A DNA stretch of 64,000 nt from SKPS01 sp964469215 (GCA_964469215.1 CAYXYB010000006.1:62001-126000); one strand, 5' to 3'. Shown: positions 18,192 to 27,844, numbered from the stretch's first letter. Notes: generated from the sequence alone by a model not told the origin. Numbers and translations are program-made.

Positions 18192-19796
18192 TCACTTTTT
18201 TTGGCGTTCATCTGCTATCTTAACTGCATTGTAAGCGTTTAAAACACCACCCGAAACACACAGGTTTCTCATGCGTATCTTCTTATTTGTTCCCGGTACA
18301 ATGACCTTCTTTTTCCCGTAATATGTAACCGACTGTAATATTATCTCCCGCACTTCGTAAGGTGTGAGGTCAGGGAAGTAGGAGAGGAGGAGAGCTGCCA
18401 CCCCGGTCACAACGGGGGATGCCAGGCTGGTGCCGTCAGCACTTTTATAGCTGCTTCCCGGTTGAAGCGTCATAATGTCTTCTCCTGGAGCAAACAGATC
18501 CACTCTCTCTTTTCCATAATTGGAGAAAGAAGCAATAAGATTCCTGTCGGGATGTTTCGTGCTTGCTCCCACCTCAATCCAGTTCGATGCCCTCCCTCCA
18601 CCATTGTACCAGGGTGTGGGAAAATTGTTTACAACATCATTATCTTCTGAATCGTTACCTGCTCCGTGAACAATAAGAACACCACTGGCTTCGGCATAGC
18701 GGATTGCTGAGTCGACCATCCACTTTTGTGGGGAGAACTCCTTGCCAAAACTGCAGTTTATAACCTTTGCCCCATGGTTTACTGCATAACGAATACCAAG
18801 GGCTACATCCTTGTCGTATTCATCACCTCCGGGTACCACTCTTATTATCATTATTTCAATATTGTTTGCTATACCGTTAATTCCCAAACCGTTATTACGT
18901 ATTGCTGCAATAACGCCGGCAACAGAGGTGCCATGACCCGGAGTACCCCCGTCAAGATTGTTGTTGCCATAAATGGAATCATTCATATCCAGGATGTTGT
19001 CACCAATGATGTGGCGTGGATTATGATCAAGGTTCAGCTTGGTGTTCAGCACTGAACGGTAATGGTCGGTTAACTCTTTAAGCTTGTCGTCAGTAAGGCC
19101 ATAATAGTTCAAAGCCAGATAAAACGCTTTAGCCTTGTTCACACCCTCATTCCTGGTCTTTATAGCTGCCACATCCTCAGTGGTATACTCATTGCCCCTG
19201 AAATGACGATCGAGAATTATCTTTACCTGTGAAAGATTCTCGGTCATACGCTGGTACTGTTTAAGGTTCTCATTTGCATCATCGAACTCTTCCTCATAAG
19301 CAGCCTTAACGGCAAGGTATAGTTCATGTTCTTCACGCTGACTTTCATCCACAGCCGAAGCCCTGATGTTTCCGTAAACAGGTCGCAACTGACGATACAA
19401 TCTGGTCATCTCCAGGGTCTCCCCATCTATGTTTTCGCCTTTAATATTGCCCAGATAATTCCAGCCGTGAATATCATCCGGCAACCCGTTGCCATCATCA
19501 TCAATACTGTTGCCCGTTATTTCCCATGGATTAACCCATAATTTTGACCTGATGTCGGCATGTGTGGTGTCGAAACCGCTGTCAATGATGGCAACCAGAA
19601 CCTTACTACCGGTCCTGCCGGCAAGGTATTGGTATGCCTTGTCGAGGCTGATGCCCGGAGTTTTATCCTTCACAGGATCAGAATAATACCATTGTTCGGA
19701 GGTGTAGTCACCAAGAGTGTCTATAAACTGCCCCGATAGGCTGTAGTTTATACATGTAAGAAGAAGACATAGTAACGAAACAAATATTTTTTTCAT
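18192..19796 (-). CDS. Secreted S8 family serine peptidase (subtilase)
   Basis: A protein of 534 residues with a signal peptide (MKKIFVSLLCLLLTCIN). Counting from an ATG three codons upstream, the triad is Asp75 (VAIIDSG), His291 (GTPGHGTSVAG) and Ser460 (DGTSLASPVV), with the oxyanion Asn384 (GAGNDS). Residues about 120-287, between Asp and His, form a large mostly helical charged insertion (DESQREEHELYLAVKAAYEEEFDD and following). No T9SS sorting domain follows the catalytic domain, so it is probably periplasmic or secreted by another route. The second Met was chosen because it starts the typical signal peptide. Confidence 0.9.
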   Translation of the reverse strand: MKKIFVSLLCLLLTCINYSLSGQFIDTLGDYTSEQWYYSDPVKDKTPGISLDKAYQYLAGRTGSKVLVAIIDSGFDTTHADIRSKLWVNPWEITGNSIDDDGNGLPDDIHGWNYLGNIKGENIDGETLEMTRLYRQLRPVYGNIRASAVDESQREEHELYLAVKAAYEEEFDDANENLKQYQRMTENLSQVKIILDRHFRGNEYTTEDVAAIKTRNEGVNKAKAFYLALNYYGLTDDKLKELTDHYRSVLNTKLNLDHNPRHIIGDNILDMNDSIYGNNNLDGGTPGHGTSVAGVIAAIRNNGLGINGIANNIEIMIIRVVPGGDEYDKDVALGIRYAVNHGAKVINCSFGKEFSPQKWMVDSAIRYAEASGVLIVHGAGNDSEDNDVVNNFPTPWYNGGGRASNWIEVGASTKHPDRNLIASFSNYGKERVDLFAPGEDIMTLQPGSSYKSADGTSLASPVVTGVAALLLSYFPDLTPYEVREIILQSVTYYGKKKVIVPGTNKKIRMRNLCVSGGVLNAYNAVKIADERQKK

Positions 19797-19918
19797 GTTT
19801 ATCATTATTTGAAAAATGAGGGATAAAAGTAACTTTCTTTTATATATATTAAAGTCGATAAATAAAAATTGATGAGATATTTTACTTGATTTTTATTATC
19901 TTTGTACTTCTGAAAACA

Positions 19919-19992
19919 GGCTCAGTAGTTCAGCTGGACAGAACGTCAGATTCCGGTTCTGAAGGTCGGGGGTTCGAATCCTCCCTGAGTCA
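19919..19992 (+). tRNA. tRNA-Arg (CCG)
   Basis: The acceptor GGCTCAG pairs with CTGAGTC (one G:T). The D-stem is GTTC/GAAC, the anticodon stem TCAGA/TCTGA with loop TTCCGGT (anticodon CCG), and the T-stem GGGGG/CCTCC with loop TTCGAAT. A73 follows and CCA is not encoded. A -7-like box TATCTTTG lies at 19897-19904. Confidence 0.93.
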
Positions 19993-20192
19993 CAAAACAG
20001 CAAGAGCGCGAGTATCGAGCAAGATCAAAAACACAATTTCTCTTTCTGGTTTGTTCCTCATTATTCTTACTCAAACCGACACATTTATATGTTAGATTTT
20101 AAAAAATTTGAAGTTTTTTAGCCGGGAGTCAGAAGTCGGGAGACAGAGGTTCTTTAAGGTGAAACAAGTAACCACAATAAAAATCAAAAGTC

Positions 20193-22115
20193 ATGAAAAC
20201 CACATCCAAATTCAGCAATCTTATGATTTTCTTGGCTATCATCCTATTGACATGTAGTGCTATGATAGCAAATGCTCAGTCGGTTATGCCCTTACCTCAA
20301 CACGGATCCAGTTTTTCAGGAAATTCAAGAGGATTCTGGTTTACAGCTCCCATCGGTTTCATTATAACAGGTATACGAGCTCCACTGGAAATTAATTCAA
20401 ATGCCCAATCCATTCATCTGGTTAAGTTTACAGCAGGACCGCCACCTTCATATTCATCTGTGACAACCTCATTCAATACATTATATTACGGATCCAACAT
20501 CACAGGTACCAATTTTGTAACCATGAATATCCAGATAGATTCTGGTGATGTTATCGGGGTGATGGCGGTGCGCAACAATGGCAGCGGCACTGGTCAGACC
20601 TCATATGCAACCCCAACAGGTATATACACTTCATATATTGGCACCTATCCGGTAACGTTGACCAGGATGGGCTGGCAGGGTAGTATCCTCAGTTCAGCTG
20701 CAGTGAATTTCTGGCAGGAACCTGCTGCCGCCATTGGCAGGGCAGAGATTCAGTATGTGCTTTCTCAACCCACAGATGCCGGTTTGGAGTCGTTCATCAA
20801 CATTCCCGATTCCATCTGCAGCGGTACCAATCCTGTAACTGTGTCGCTGAAAAATTACGGCCCGCATTCTTTAAATGATGTGAAAATCAACTGGAAGGTC
20901 AACAATGCCACACAACCAGTTCACGCCTGGAGCGGAAACCTTGCCGTTAATGCCAGCACCAATGTCACCATCGGCACATATTCATTCCAGGCCGGTATCA
21001 ACTATGACATTATCGCCTGGGTTTCCGATGTAAACAATGATGTTGATTCTGTTTCCGGGAATGACACCATCCAGAAAACGGGCATTGTGGTAAAACCCTC
21101 ACCCGGCATTAACCTGAATGATACTGCATTAATAATCTGCCAGGGGGATAGTGCTCAAATCTTAGTACAATTCATGGGATCACCACCCTGGAATCTGACT
21201 GTTCATGATGGAACATCCGCCACCCAGTTCAACAACATCACAATACCTGGTTTTGGTTTTTGGGTGTCCCCTGCAAACCCGACTACATACACAATTACCC
21301 AGATAACTGATTCGACAGGATGTTCAAACAATGACTCCCTGAAGATTGAGGTATCGGTTGTCCAGCAACCCCCTGCTGTAATATCAACCCTGGGTTCCAC
21401 TGCTGCCTGTTCAGGAGATTCGGTTGGTATGATGGCCAGCATTGGATTATATTTCACCTACCAATGGATTAAAGATGGCACCCCGGTTCCCGGAGCAACC
21501 AGTTATACCTTCGGAGCCAAACAGTCAGGAGCATACACAGTAAAGGTTACCAGCCCTGCCGGTTGTTCAAAAGTCTCCGATCCGGTTAATGTAATCATTC
21601 ATCCGCTACCGGTTGTATTCCTCGGCAACGACACCAACATTGCTCCCGGGGCAAACATCATTCTAGACGCAGGTCCGGGATTCAACAGTTATAACTGGAG
21701 TACCGGTGCCACGACGCAAACCATCACAGTGGATAGTGCCGGCCACGGATTAGGCATACAAAACATCTGGGTGGCTGTGCAGGACAATAATTATTGCACT
21801 GGTCGTGATACAATCAAAGTCAACTTTGTACAAAATCCGGGGATTGCAGAAGGATATCCCGGTGTAACAGTTAAGATCATCCCTAATCCCACCGCCGGGA
21901 AATTCGATCTGTATCTCGAAGGTATAATCCCCGGAGATATGAAGCTTCAGATTTACAGCCACGACAGCAGGCTGGTATATGAATCATCATTTGTAATAAG
22001 AAAGAATACAGAAAAGATAACTGTTGATACCGGCAAGCTATCAGAGGGAATCTATCTGTTAAATATAACAGGTCAGCAGGGAACGGTGAGCAGGAAGGTA
22101 GTCATTAGTCGGTAG
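20193..22115 (+). CDS. Large T9SS-exported protein with Ig/CARDB-like modules
   Basis: A 640-residue protein with a signal peptide (MKTTSKFSNLMIFLAIILLTC...ANAQ). An N-terminal beta domain (residues about 30-190) is followed by a CARDB-like module (DAGLESFINIPDSICSGTNPVTVSLKNYG, about 195-300), an Ig/PKD-like region with paired cysteines (CSGDSVGMMA...YQWIKDGTPVPG), and a T9SS sorting domain from about 560 (IIPNPTAGKFDLYL ... LSEGIYLLNITG). It is probably displayed at the surface; the ligand is unknown. The last codons and the TAG stop lie inside a tandem repeat (see 22106-22350), and a related degenerate repeat (GGGAGTCAGAAGTCGGGAG) lies at 20124-20142 before the gene. Confidence 0.85.
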   Translation: MKTTSKFSNLMIFLAIILLTCSAMIANAQSVMPLPQHGSSFSGNSRGFWFTAPIGFIITGIRAPLEINSNAQSIHLVKFTAGPPPSYSSVTTSFNTLYYGSNITGTNFVTMNIQIDSGDVIGVMAVRNNGSGTGQTSYATPTGIYTSYIGTYPVTLTRMGWQGSILSSAAVNFWQEPAAAIGRAEIQYVLSQPTDAGLESFINIPDSICSGTNPVTVSLKNYGPHSLNDVKINWKVNNATQPVHAWSGNLAVNASTNVTIGTYSFQAGINYDIIAWVSDVNNDVDSVSGNDTIQKTGIVVKPSPGINLNDTALIICQGDSAQILVQFMGSPPWNLTVHDGTSATQFNNITIPGFGFWVSPANPTTYTITQITDSTGCSNNDSLKIEVSVVQQPPAVISTLGSTAACSGDSVGMMASIGLYFTYQWIKDGTPVPGATSYTFGAKQSGAYTVKVTSPAGCSKVSDPVNVIIHPLPVVFLGNDTNIAPGANIILDAGPGFNSYNWSTGATTQTITVDSAGHGLGIQNIWVAVQDNNYCTGRDTIKVNFVQNPGIAEGYPGVTVKIIPNPTAGKFDLYLEGIIPGDMKLQIYSHDSRLVYESSFVIRKNTEKITVDTGKLSEGIYLLNITGQQGTVSRKVVISR

Positions 22116-22350
22116 TCGGTAGTCGGTAGTCTGTAGTCGGTAGTCTGTAGTCGGTAGTCTGTAGTCGGTAGTCNNNNNNNNNNNNNNNNNNNNNNNNNNN
22201 NNNNNNNNNNNNNNNNNNNNNNNNNNNNNNNNNNNNNNNNNNNNNNNNNNNNNNNNNNNNNNNNNNNNNNNNNGTAGTCGGTAGTCTGTAGTCGGTAGTC
22301 TGTAGTCGGTAGTCTGTAGTCGGTAGTCGTGAGTCGGTAGCCGTTAGTCT
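22106..22350. repeat. Heptamer tandem repeat GTAGTCK, interrupted by a gap
   Basis: Units of 7 bp alternate as GTAGTCG and GTAGTCT, giving a 14-bp super-period. The array begins within the last three codons of the preceding T9SS gene and continues on both sides of the N-run. The real array length is unknown because the gap sits inside it. The right end degenerates (GTGAGTCGGTAGCCGTTAGTC). Confidence 0.95.
22174..22273. other. Scaffold gap (100 N)
   Basis: A run of exactly 100 N, the usual placeholder for a gap of unknown size, within the GTAGTCK repeat. Confidence 0.99.
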
Positions 22351-22388
22351 TGATCCGGAACCTCTCGCCGAAGGCGAGGCAAAGAACC

Positions 22389-23396
22389 CTATTTACACTT
22401 CAATGCCTTCAGCATCTGATCAGCTTTGATGGTAGTCCTTCCGAAGTTGGCTTTCTTGTAAGCATCACATGCCTTGTCGTTGTCTTTCTTTGCGTAGTAA
22501 GCCTGTCCGATTTCGAAATAATATTTTGCAACATTCTCCCTGTTATTCGAGTCGAGATCAATAGCCTTCTCTGACGCACCGATAGACTCATCATATTTTT
22601 GGTCTGCATAATAGCCTACAGAATAGTAGTAATAGAGGTCACCACTCTGGCCAAAGGTAGCAGCAGTGTCAAGGTTTGCCAGACCATCAGCAACATTTTT
22701 CTGATTTATCAACTGTGCACCTGTAATCATATAGTGCCTCATAAGGGCAGATGATGCCTGTTGTGCACTCCTGTCTGTAGCAGGATTACGGGCAGCATCA
22801 ATGGTCTTCCTGAAATATTCAACCATCTCAGGAGTCTTTTCAAGCCTCCTGTAACTATCACCCAATAAAAGCAAAGTCTGGGTATTGGTTGGATCCAGCT
22901 CGACCGACTTTTTAAACCATTCAATTGCCTCTTCATAGTTTTTGTCACGGTATAGATCATTGCCAGCGATCAGGAATAGCTGCGATAATGATTTTTCAGT
23001 CTCTTCCTTTATAACAATGTCATTTTGTTTTGTACTGATCTCGATGGCTTTTCTGAAGGCCACAATTGCTTCCTCATTTTTCTTGTTGTTATAAAGATCA
23101 ACAGCATGATCACGCCACAGAGCCGGAATCACAACCATCGCCTTCTGCTTAAGGTCAGTAATAGCCTGCAATATCTCCTCTTCATTGTCTCCTCTCTCAA
23201 GTTCTGCGCATATAACAATACATTCATCAAGTGAGCTGATAGCTTCAACGAACTTCTTTTCGGCTACAAGTTCCCGTCCTTTATTGTACAGATCATTGGC
23301 GTCCTGCAGTGTTTTCTGGCCGTACAAGTGAGAAGCTGCCATGATGAGAGTGAAAAAAAGGATCAGGGGTTGGTAAAAAATTACTCTGGTTTTCAT
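22389..23396 (-). CDS. Periplasmic TPR-repeat protein
   Basis: A 335-residue protein with a signal peptide (MKTRVIFYQPLILFFTLIMAASHLYGQ) and at least four tetratricopeptide repeats. Examples are ALWRDHAVDLYNNKKNEEAI, GNDLYRDKNYEEAIEWFKKS with the VELDPTN turn, YYADQKYDESIGASEKAIDL and YFEIGQAYYAKKDNDKACDA. It is a scaffold protein of the periplasm; the partner is unknown. The ATG at 23396 was chosen over one 75 bp upstream because it starts the signal peptide. It lies 71 bp downstream of lysS on the same strand. Confidence 0.85.
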   Translation of the reverse strand: MKTRVIFYQPLILFFTLIMAASHLYGQKTLQDANDLYNKGRELVAEKKFVEAISSLDECIVICAELERGDNEEEILQAITDLKQKAMVVIPALWRDHAVDLYNNKKNEEAIVAFRKAIEISTKQNDIVIKEETEKSLSQLFLIAGNDLYRDKNYEEAIEWFKKSVELDPTNTQTLLLLGDSYRRLEKTPEMVEYFRKTIDAARNPATDRSAQQASSALMRHYMITGAQLINQKNVADGLANLDTAATFGQSGDLYYYYSVGYYADQKYDESIGASEKAIDLDSNNRENVAKYYFEIGQAYYAKKDNDKACDAYKKANFGRTTIKADQMLKALKCK

Positions 23397-23467
23397 CGTT
23401 TCTGGTTTTAATGAACGAAAATATTGTTTGTTTGTATGCATAAAGTTTTCAAATAACATGCCATTTA

Positions 23468-25000
23468 TCAATCATCATTGGCAGTTTGGATCCTCTTCTC
23501 AGGCCTCATTTGCGGGAACAGCAACACATCCTGAATGCTGTGAGAATCGGTCATTATCATGGTCAGCCGGTCTATCCCAATCCCCAGGCCTGCTGTAGGG
23601 GGCATTCCGTATTCCAGTGCCCTGAGGAAATCCTCATCCATCACCATTGCCTCTTCATCACCACGCTTTCCCAGCTCAAGCTGCAGTTCGAACCTCTCCC
23701 TCTGGTCGACAGGATCATTGAGTTCGCTGAACGCATTGCATATCTCCTTACCGTTACATATAGCCTCGAATCGCTCCACTAAACCCTTTATACTGCGATG
23801 CTTCTTTGCCAATGGCGACATCTCAACAGGATAATCGGTGATGAAGGTGGGTTGTATCAGATTGCTTTCACAGCACTCTCCAAAAATCTCATCAATAATT
23901 TTTCCTTTACCCATCGAAGGATCAATATCAATATTGAGGCTCCTGGCAGTATTTCTCAACATCTCCTCATCCATTTCTGAAATGTCGGTTCTGGTATAAT
24001 GCTTAATTGCTTCGTACATTGTGTACCTTTTCCATGGCCTGCGAAAATCTATAACGTTATCCCCAACCTTTATCTTTGTTGTGCCATTAAGCTCCAGGGC
24101 AATAGTTTCAACCATCTCTTCAACAAGTTCCATCATCCAGTTGTAATCCTTATATGCAACATAAAGCTCCATCTGGGTGAATTCCGGGTTGTGAAACCTG
24201 TCCATACCTTCATTACGGAAATCTTTTGCAAACTCAAATACGCCATCAAACCCACCTACAATAAGCCTTTTCAGATATAATTCATTGGCAATTCTGAGGT
24301 ACAGTGTTGTATCGAGGGTGTTGTGCCATGTTTTGAAAGGACGTGCTGTAGCTCCTCCGTAGATGGGCTGCAATACAGGTGTCTCAACCTCAAGGTATCC
24401 TTTTAAGGTGAGGAATTGGCGCATGGAGTTAATAAGTTGTGACCTTTTTTGAAACACCTCCTTCACTCCGGGATTAACAATAAGGTCAAGGTAGCGCTGG
24501 CGGTACCTCTGTTCCGGGTCTGTGAATGCATCCCAGGTCTTACCCTCCTTCTCCTTTACAACCGGCAATGGCTTGAGCGACTTACTCAAAAGAGTAAGCC
24601 CGGTGGCATGGATGGTTATCTCTCCCATCTGCGTAACAAAAACATACCCCTTAACCCCGATTATATCGCCGATATCCATATGACGCTTGAAAATCAGGTT
24701 GTACATCGTCTTATCTTCTCCGGGGCATATATCATCCCTTTTAAGGTAAATCTGTATTCTCCCTGTTGAGTCCTGTAGTTCAGCAAACGATGCGGCTCCC
24801 ATGATCCGGCGGCTCATAATACGGCCTGCAATGGTTACATCCCTGAAAAGGGTGTTGTCTGCCGGATACCTTTCATGAATTTCCGAAGCTGTGACATCTA
24901 TATTATAAAGGTCAGCAGGGTATGGGTCAATGCCAAGATTGCGCAACTCCTTCAACGACTCCCGCCTTATCAACTCCTGCTCGCTCAATGTTGTTTGCAT
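23468..25000 (-). CDS. lysS: Lysine--tRNA ligase (class II)
   Basis: A 510-residue class II lysyl-tRNA synthetase. The N-terminal OB fold includes VTIAGRIMSRRIMGAASFAELQD. Motif 2 is FAKDFRNEGMDRFHNPEFTQME, and motif 3 includes GIGIDRLTMIMTDS with LLFPQMRPE. The start at 25000 (MQTTLSEQELIRRE) was chosen because a -7 box overlaps the longer start at 25051. Length is typical. Confidence 0.96.
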   Translation of the reverse strand: MQTTLSEQELIRRESLKELRNLGIDPYPADLYNIDVTASEIHERYPADNTLFRDVTIAGRIMSRRIMGAASFAELQDSTGRIQIYLKRDDICPGEDKTMYNLIFKRHMDIGDIIGVKGYVFVTQMGEITIHATGLTLLSKSLKPLPVVKEKEGKTWDAFTDPEQRYRQRYLDLIVNPGVKEVFQKRSQLINSMRQFLTLKGYLEVETPVLQPIYGGATARPFKTWHNTLDTTLYLRIANELYLKRLIVGGFDGVFEFAKDFRNEGMDRFHNPEFTQMELYVAYKDYNWMMELVEEMVETIALELNGTTKIKVGDNVIDFRRPWKRYTMYEAIKHYTRTDISEMDEEMLRNTARSLNIDIDPSMGKGKIIDEIFGECCESNLIQPTFITDYPVEMSPLAKKHRSIKGLVERFEAICNGKEICNAFSELNDPVDQRERFELQLELGKRGDEEAMVMDEDFLRALEYGMPPTAGLGIGIDRLTMIMTDSHSIQDVLLFPQMRPEKRIQTANDD

Positions 25001-25048
25001 GCTTGTAAATGCTGTTGTTGAATATCTTTCTGTCTGATTTGAGGAGCA

Positions 25049-25056
25049 CAAAGATA
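25049..25056 (-). promoter_or_regulatory. -7 box upstream of lysS
   Basis: The minus strand reads TATCTTTG, matching TAnnTTTG, 48 bp before the chosen lysS ATG. Confidence 0.5.
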
Positions 25057-25109
25057 GAGTTTTTTAGGACAATGATACGTAATATTATGGTGAACGATAG
25101 TTTCCTATG

Positions 25110-26126
25110 TTAAAGAATACGTACCTGGATGGTTTCAGAAACCTCTATAGGTATGAGTTCCACCTCTGTGGTGTTTGCCGGCAAAAGCAATACCTCACCC
25201 GCCCGGTATGGGAACCGGTGTTCTCCATTGACAAATATTCCCTCACCGCGGGTAAAAAGAAGTATCACAAAGGAGTCAAGATCTGAATAGTCGTTTTTTA
25301 TGGGTTTGTTAAAAGGTAACAGGTCTGTCCTGAAATGGTAACTGTTGACCATAAGGTTTGCGCAGTTCTGTTCACGGCGGTATTTGATGTTCACATCTTC
25401 AACGTTGTTGAAATCTACAGCTTCCAAAGCATCCAAAAGGTGTGTTGCCCTGGATTTACCGTCTGTTCCTGTCCGGCCCCAGTCGAATAACCTGTAAGTA
25501 ACGTCAGATGTCTGCTGAATCTCGGCAAGCAGGATACCCGGGCCAATGGCATGAACTCTGCCTGCAGGGGTGAAAAACACATCCTCTCTTTTAACATTCA
25601 CATAATTAAGCACTTCCGGAAGCAGTCCGTTGTCGGTAACAAAAACCAGGGTGTCAGGATCCAGGCTGCGGTTGAACCCGCTGATAAGCTGAGCCCCGGG
25701 GGCAGCATCCAGGATATACCACATTTCAGTCTTACCTGTTGTGCCGTAACGCTCCCCTGCAAGTTTGTCGTCAGGATGAACCTGTACCGACAGCCACTCG
25801 TTGGCATCGAGGATCTTAATGAGAAGGGGGAATTGACCGGGGCTCCTTGCATATACTTTTTCACCAACGAGATCCTCCATAAAGATCTCATATACATCTG
25901 CAAGGGAGTTCCCTTTAAGAACACCGTTTGCCACTGCCGTTTCATTGCCGGGTACAGCAGAGAGGAGCCATGCTTCCCCACAGGGAGCATCAGGTACACC
26001 CGCAAAACCGAATTCATCCCTGATGCGGTAACCTCCCCAGGGTTTTTCAACAAACCGGGGAATGAACCTGAGCGGGTAAAGCGATATCTTTTTGTCTGTT
26101 TTCAATATTATATTTTCTGACAGCAA
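25110..26126 (-). CDS. manA: Type I mannose-6-phosphate isomerase
   Basis: A 338-residue cupin-type isomerase that interconverts fructose 6-phosphate and mannose 6-phosphate. The zinc-site motifs are visible: LSVQVHPDD, then TPAGRVHAIGPGILLAEIQQ and SDVTYRLFDWGR. The N-terminal KPWGGYRI is also typical. The only start I find in the frame is TTG. It lies 30 bp after the dCMP deaminase gene on the same strand. It may feed GDP-mannose or nonulosonate synthesis for the polysaccharide locus further on. Confidence 0.92.
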   Translation of the reverse strand: MLSENIILKTDKKISLYPLRFIPRFVEKPWGGYRIRDEFGFAGVPDAPCGEAWLLSAVPGNETAVANGVLKGNSLADVYEIFMEDLVGEKVYARSPGQFPLLIKILDANEWLSVQVHPDDKLAGERYGTTGKTEMWYILDAAPGAQLISGFNRSLDPDTLVFVTDNGLLPEVLNYVNVKREDVFFTPAGRVHAIGPGILLAEIQQTSDVTYRLFDWGRTGTDGKSRATHLLDALEAVDFNNVEDVNIKYRREQNCANLMVNSYHFRTDLLPFNKPIKNDYSDLDSFVILLFTRGEGIFVNGEHRFPYRAGEVLLLPANTTEVELIPIEVSETIQVRIL

Positions 26127-26156
26127 CAGTTTTGCTCACCGGCATATTCAATAATT

Positions 26157-26660
26157 CTATGTTCCCTTCTGATCTTTGTATTCCAGTACCTCATGGTTTA
26201 CGTAGTTGAGTTCAAGCCCTGCCTCCTTAAAAAGATCTTCCGACTCTGTACCTGCATGGTAACGGTATTCACACACCACCCTGGTGATACCGCAGTTGAT
26301 GATGAGCATAGCACATGTCCGGCAAGGTGTCATTTTGCAGTATAGGGTTGCTCCGTTCAGCGCCATTCCAAGCTTGGCAGCCTGGCAGATTGCATTCTGT
26401 TCTGCATGGACAGTACGCACGCAATGTTGTGTAACACTGCCATCCTCATGGGTCATCTTTTTAAACTGGTGCCCCGCCTCATCACAATGTGGCAAACCCA
26501 CCGGACTGCCAACATAACCCGAAACAAGGAGCTGCCTGTCACGGGCTATCACGCAGCCGCTGCGACCCCGATCGCATGTGGCACGCTTGGCAACCGTACG
26601 CGCCAACTCCATGAAATACTCATCCCAGGTGGGGCGTGAATACTTATCTTTATCCTCCAT
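26157..26660 (-). CDS. dCMP deaminase family protein
   Basis: A 167-residue zinc-dependent deaminase. The zinc motif HAEQNAICQAAKLG (His with catalytic Glu) and TPCRTCAMLIINCGI (two Cys ligands) are clear. The N-terminal TWDEYFMELARTVAKRATCDR matches dCMP deaminase (ComEB-like), which converts dCMP to dUMP for dTTP synthesis. It lies 5 bp after the kinase-like gene in a tight operon with LOG. Confidence 0.92.
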   Translation of the reverse strand: MEDKDKYSRPTWDEYFMELARTVAKRATCDRGRSGCVIARDRQLLVSGYVGSPVGLPHCDEAGHQFKKMTHEDGSVTQHCVRTVHAEQNAICQAAKLGMALNGATLYCKMTPCRTCAMLIINCGITRVVCEYRYHAGTESEDLFKEAGLELNYVNHEVLEYKDQKGT

Positions 26661-26665
26661 ATCAA

Positions 26666-27214
26666 TTATAATTGTAATACTTTTTCAAGTCTTTTATACA
26701 GGTCTTCCGGGGTACCATTGTTAAATATCAGAATGTCGGCCATTTGAATACACCTTCTTATGTTCTGATGGTTAGGGTCAGTTGAGTGCATCTCCCGCTC
26801 CTCGTTGGCAACAAAGGTCTCAAAGCTTATTTTATCTGTCTCTGAACCTCTTGCAGCAATTCGGTTATACCTTAACTCAGGGTCAGCATCAACAGCCAGC
26901 AGCATAAAACCGTCAACTTTTCTCAGGGCATCCACCTCTCCGGGGGTACGGATGCTCTCTATCACGCAATTCTTTCCTGCTGCGACAGCCTCACGGTAGA
27001 GCTCCTCGATGATGAAGGCAGGTGAGTGCTGTGCCCTGAGATAGTTGGCCACCAAAACCATACTGTCGCGGTCGGGTGGTAACCCCCGGCGGCTGATCTC
27101 CTTAAGCAGATACCCTCTGACCGAATAGTGCGCATACCCCTTTTCCTTCATCAGGTAATCTACCATCGTGCCTTTACCTGCACCTATCGTACCCGTTATG
27201 CCAATAACCTTCAT
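26666..27214 (-). CDS. P-loop nucleotide kinase-like protein
   Basis: A 182-residue P-loop NTPase with GITGTIGAGKGT at residues 5-16 and the size and layout of adenylate/dephospho-CoA kinases (AAA_18 type). Other family-like blocks are SVRGYLLKEISRRG and an ARGSETDKISFETFVANE lid region. The position between LOG and dCMP deaminase suggests that it phosphorylates a nucleotide monophosphate, but the substrate is not proved. The gap to each neighbour is 1-5 bp. Confidence 0.75.
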   Translation of the reverse strand: MKVIGITGTIGAGKGTMVDYLMKEKGYAHYSVRGYLLKEISRRGLPPDRDSMVLVANYLRAQHSPAFIIEELYREAVAAGKNCVIESIRTPGEVDALRKVDGFMLLAVDADPELRYNRIAARGSETDKISFETFVANEEREMHSTDPNHQNIRRCIQMADILIFNNGTPEDLYKRLEKVLQL

Positions 27215-27215
27215 C

Positions 27216-27839
27216 CTAATACCTGTTGTTGGTTTTTAATTCTTCAATCCACCCCTGGTCATCATTATAATTTAATACAGCAGCATCAAGCTTTGCCAGC
27301 AGCTCATCCGGTTTGTCGCTAACAAAAAGATTTCCCCTGTGTTCCCTGCTCAGAAATCGCTCTCTCACGAACAGGTCGAGCTGGTTAATGAGGTGATCAT
27401 AGAACCCGTTAAGGTTTAACAAACCACAGGGTTTCCGTGAAAACCCAAGTTGAAAACGGGTAAGCATCTCAAAGATCTCATCCATTGTGCCATAACCACC
27501 GGGTAAAGCAATGAAAGCGTCAGAGAGATTGAATATCATATCTTTCCTTGAATTCATGCCGTCAACAACCCTCATGTCATTCACCCCGGAATGGGCAAGC
27601 TCCTTCTCGATAAGGGGCCCGGGTATCACACCTGTTATTTCACCCCCCGCTTCAAGCATGGCATCCGCAATAATCCCCATTAAACCGATGTTGCCTCCCC
27701 CGTAAACCATTCTTATACCTTTATCTGCCAGCAACCGGCCGAAACTCTGAACGGCAGGTATGTATCTGTTGCCGTCACCAGCCGAAGATCCGCAGAAGAT
27801 CCCCACCGACCTGATATTCGATAAAGGTTCGTTGTTCAT
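27216..27839 (-). CDS. LOG family nucleoside 5'-monophosphate phosphoribohydrolase
   Basis: A 207-residue LOG (TIGR00730) protein. The two signatures are YGGGNIGLMG and PGGYGTMDEIFE, the latter carrying the catalytic Glu and the phosphoribose-binding loop. These enzymes release the base from cytokinin or purine nucleoside 5'-monophosphates. The ATG at 27839 was chosen because a -7 box ends 5 bp upstream, so a longer frame start at 27923 would be outside the transcript. It is the first gene of the nucleotide operon. Confidence 0.88.
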   Translation of the reverse strand: MNNEPLSNIRSVGIFCGSSAGDGNRYIPAVQSFGRLLADKGIRMVYGGGNIGLMGIIADAMLEAGGEITGVIPGPLIEKELAHSGVNDMRVVDGMNSRKDMIFNLSDAFIALPGGYGTMDEIFEMLTRFQLGFSRKPCGLLNLNGFYDHLINQLDLFVRERFLSREHRGNLFVSDKPDELLAKLDAAVLNYNDDQGWIEELKTNNRY

Positions 27840-27844
27840 AACGG

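Noticed and set aside
19886..20095. 69-codon ORF over tRNA-Arg
   Set aside because: It is read through the tRNA gene; the cloverleaf explains the sequence.
22106..22350. Possible CRISPR array
   Set aside because: Units are 7 bp in direct tandem with no unique spacers, and no cas genes are nearby.
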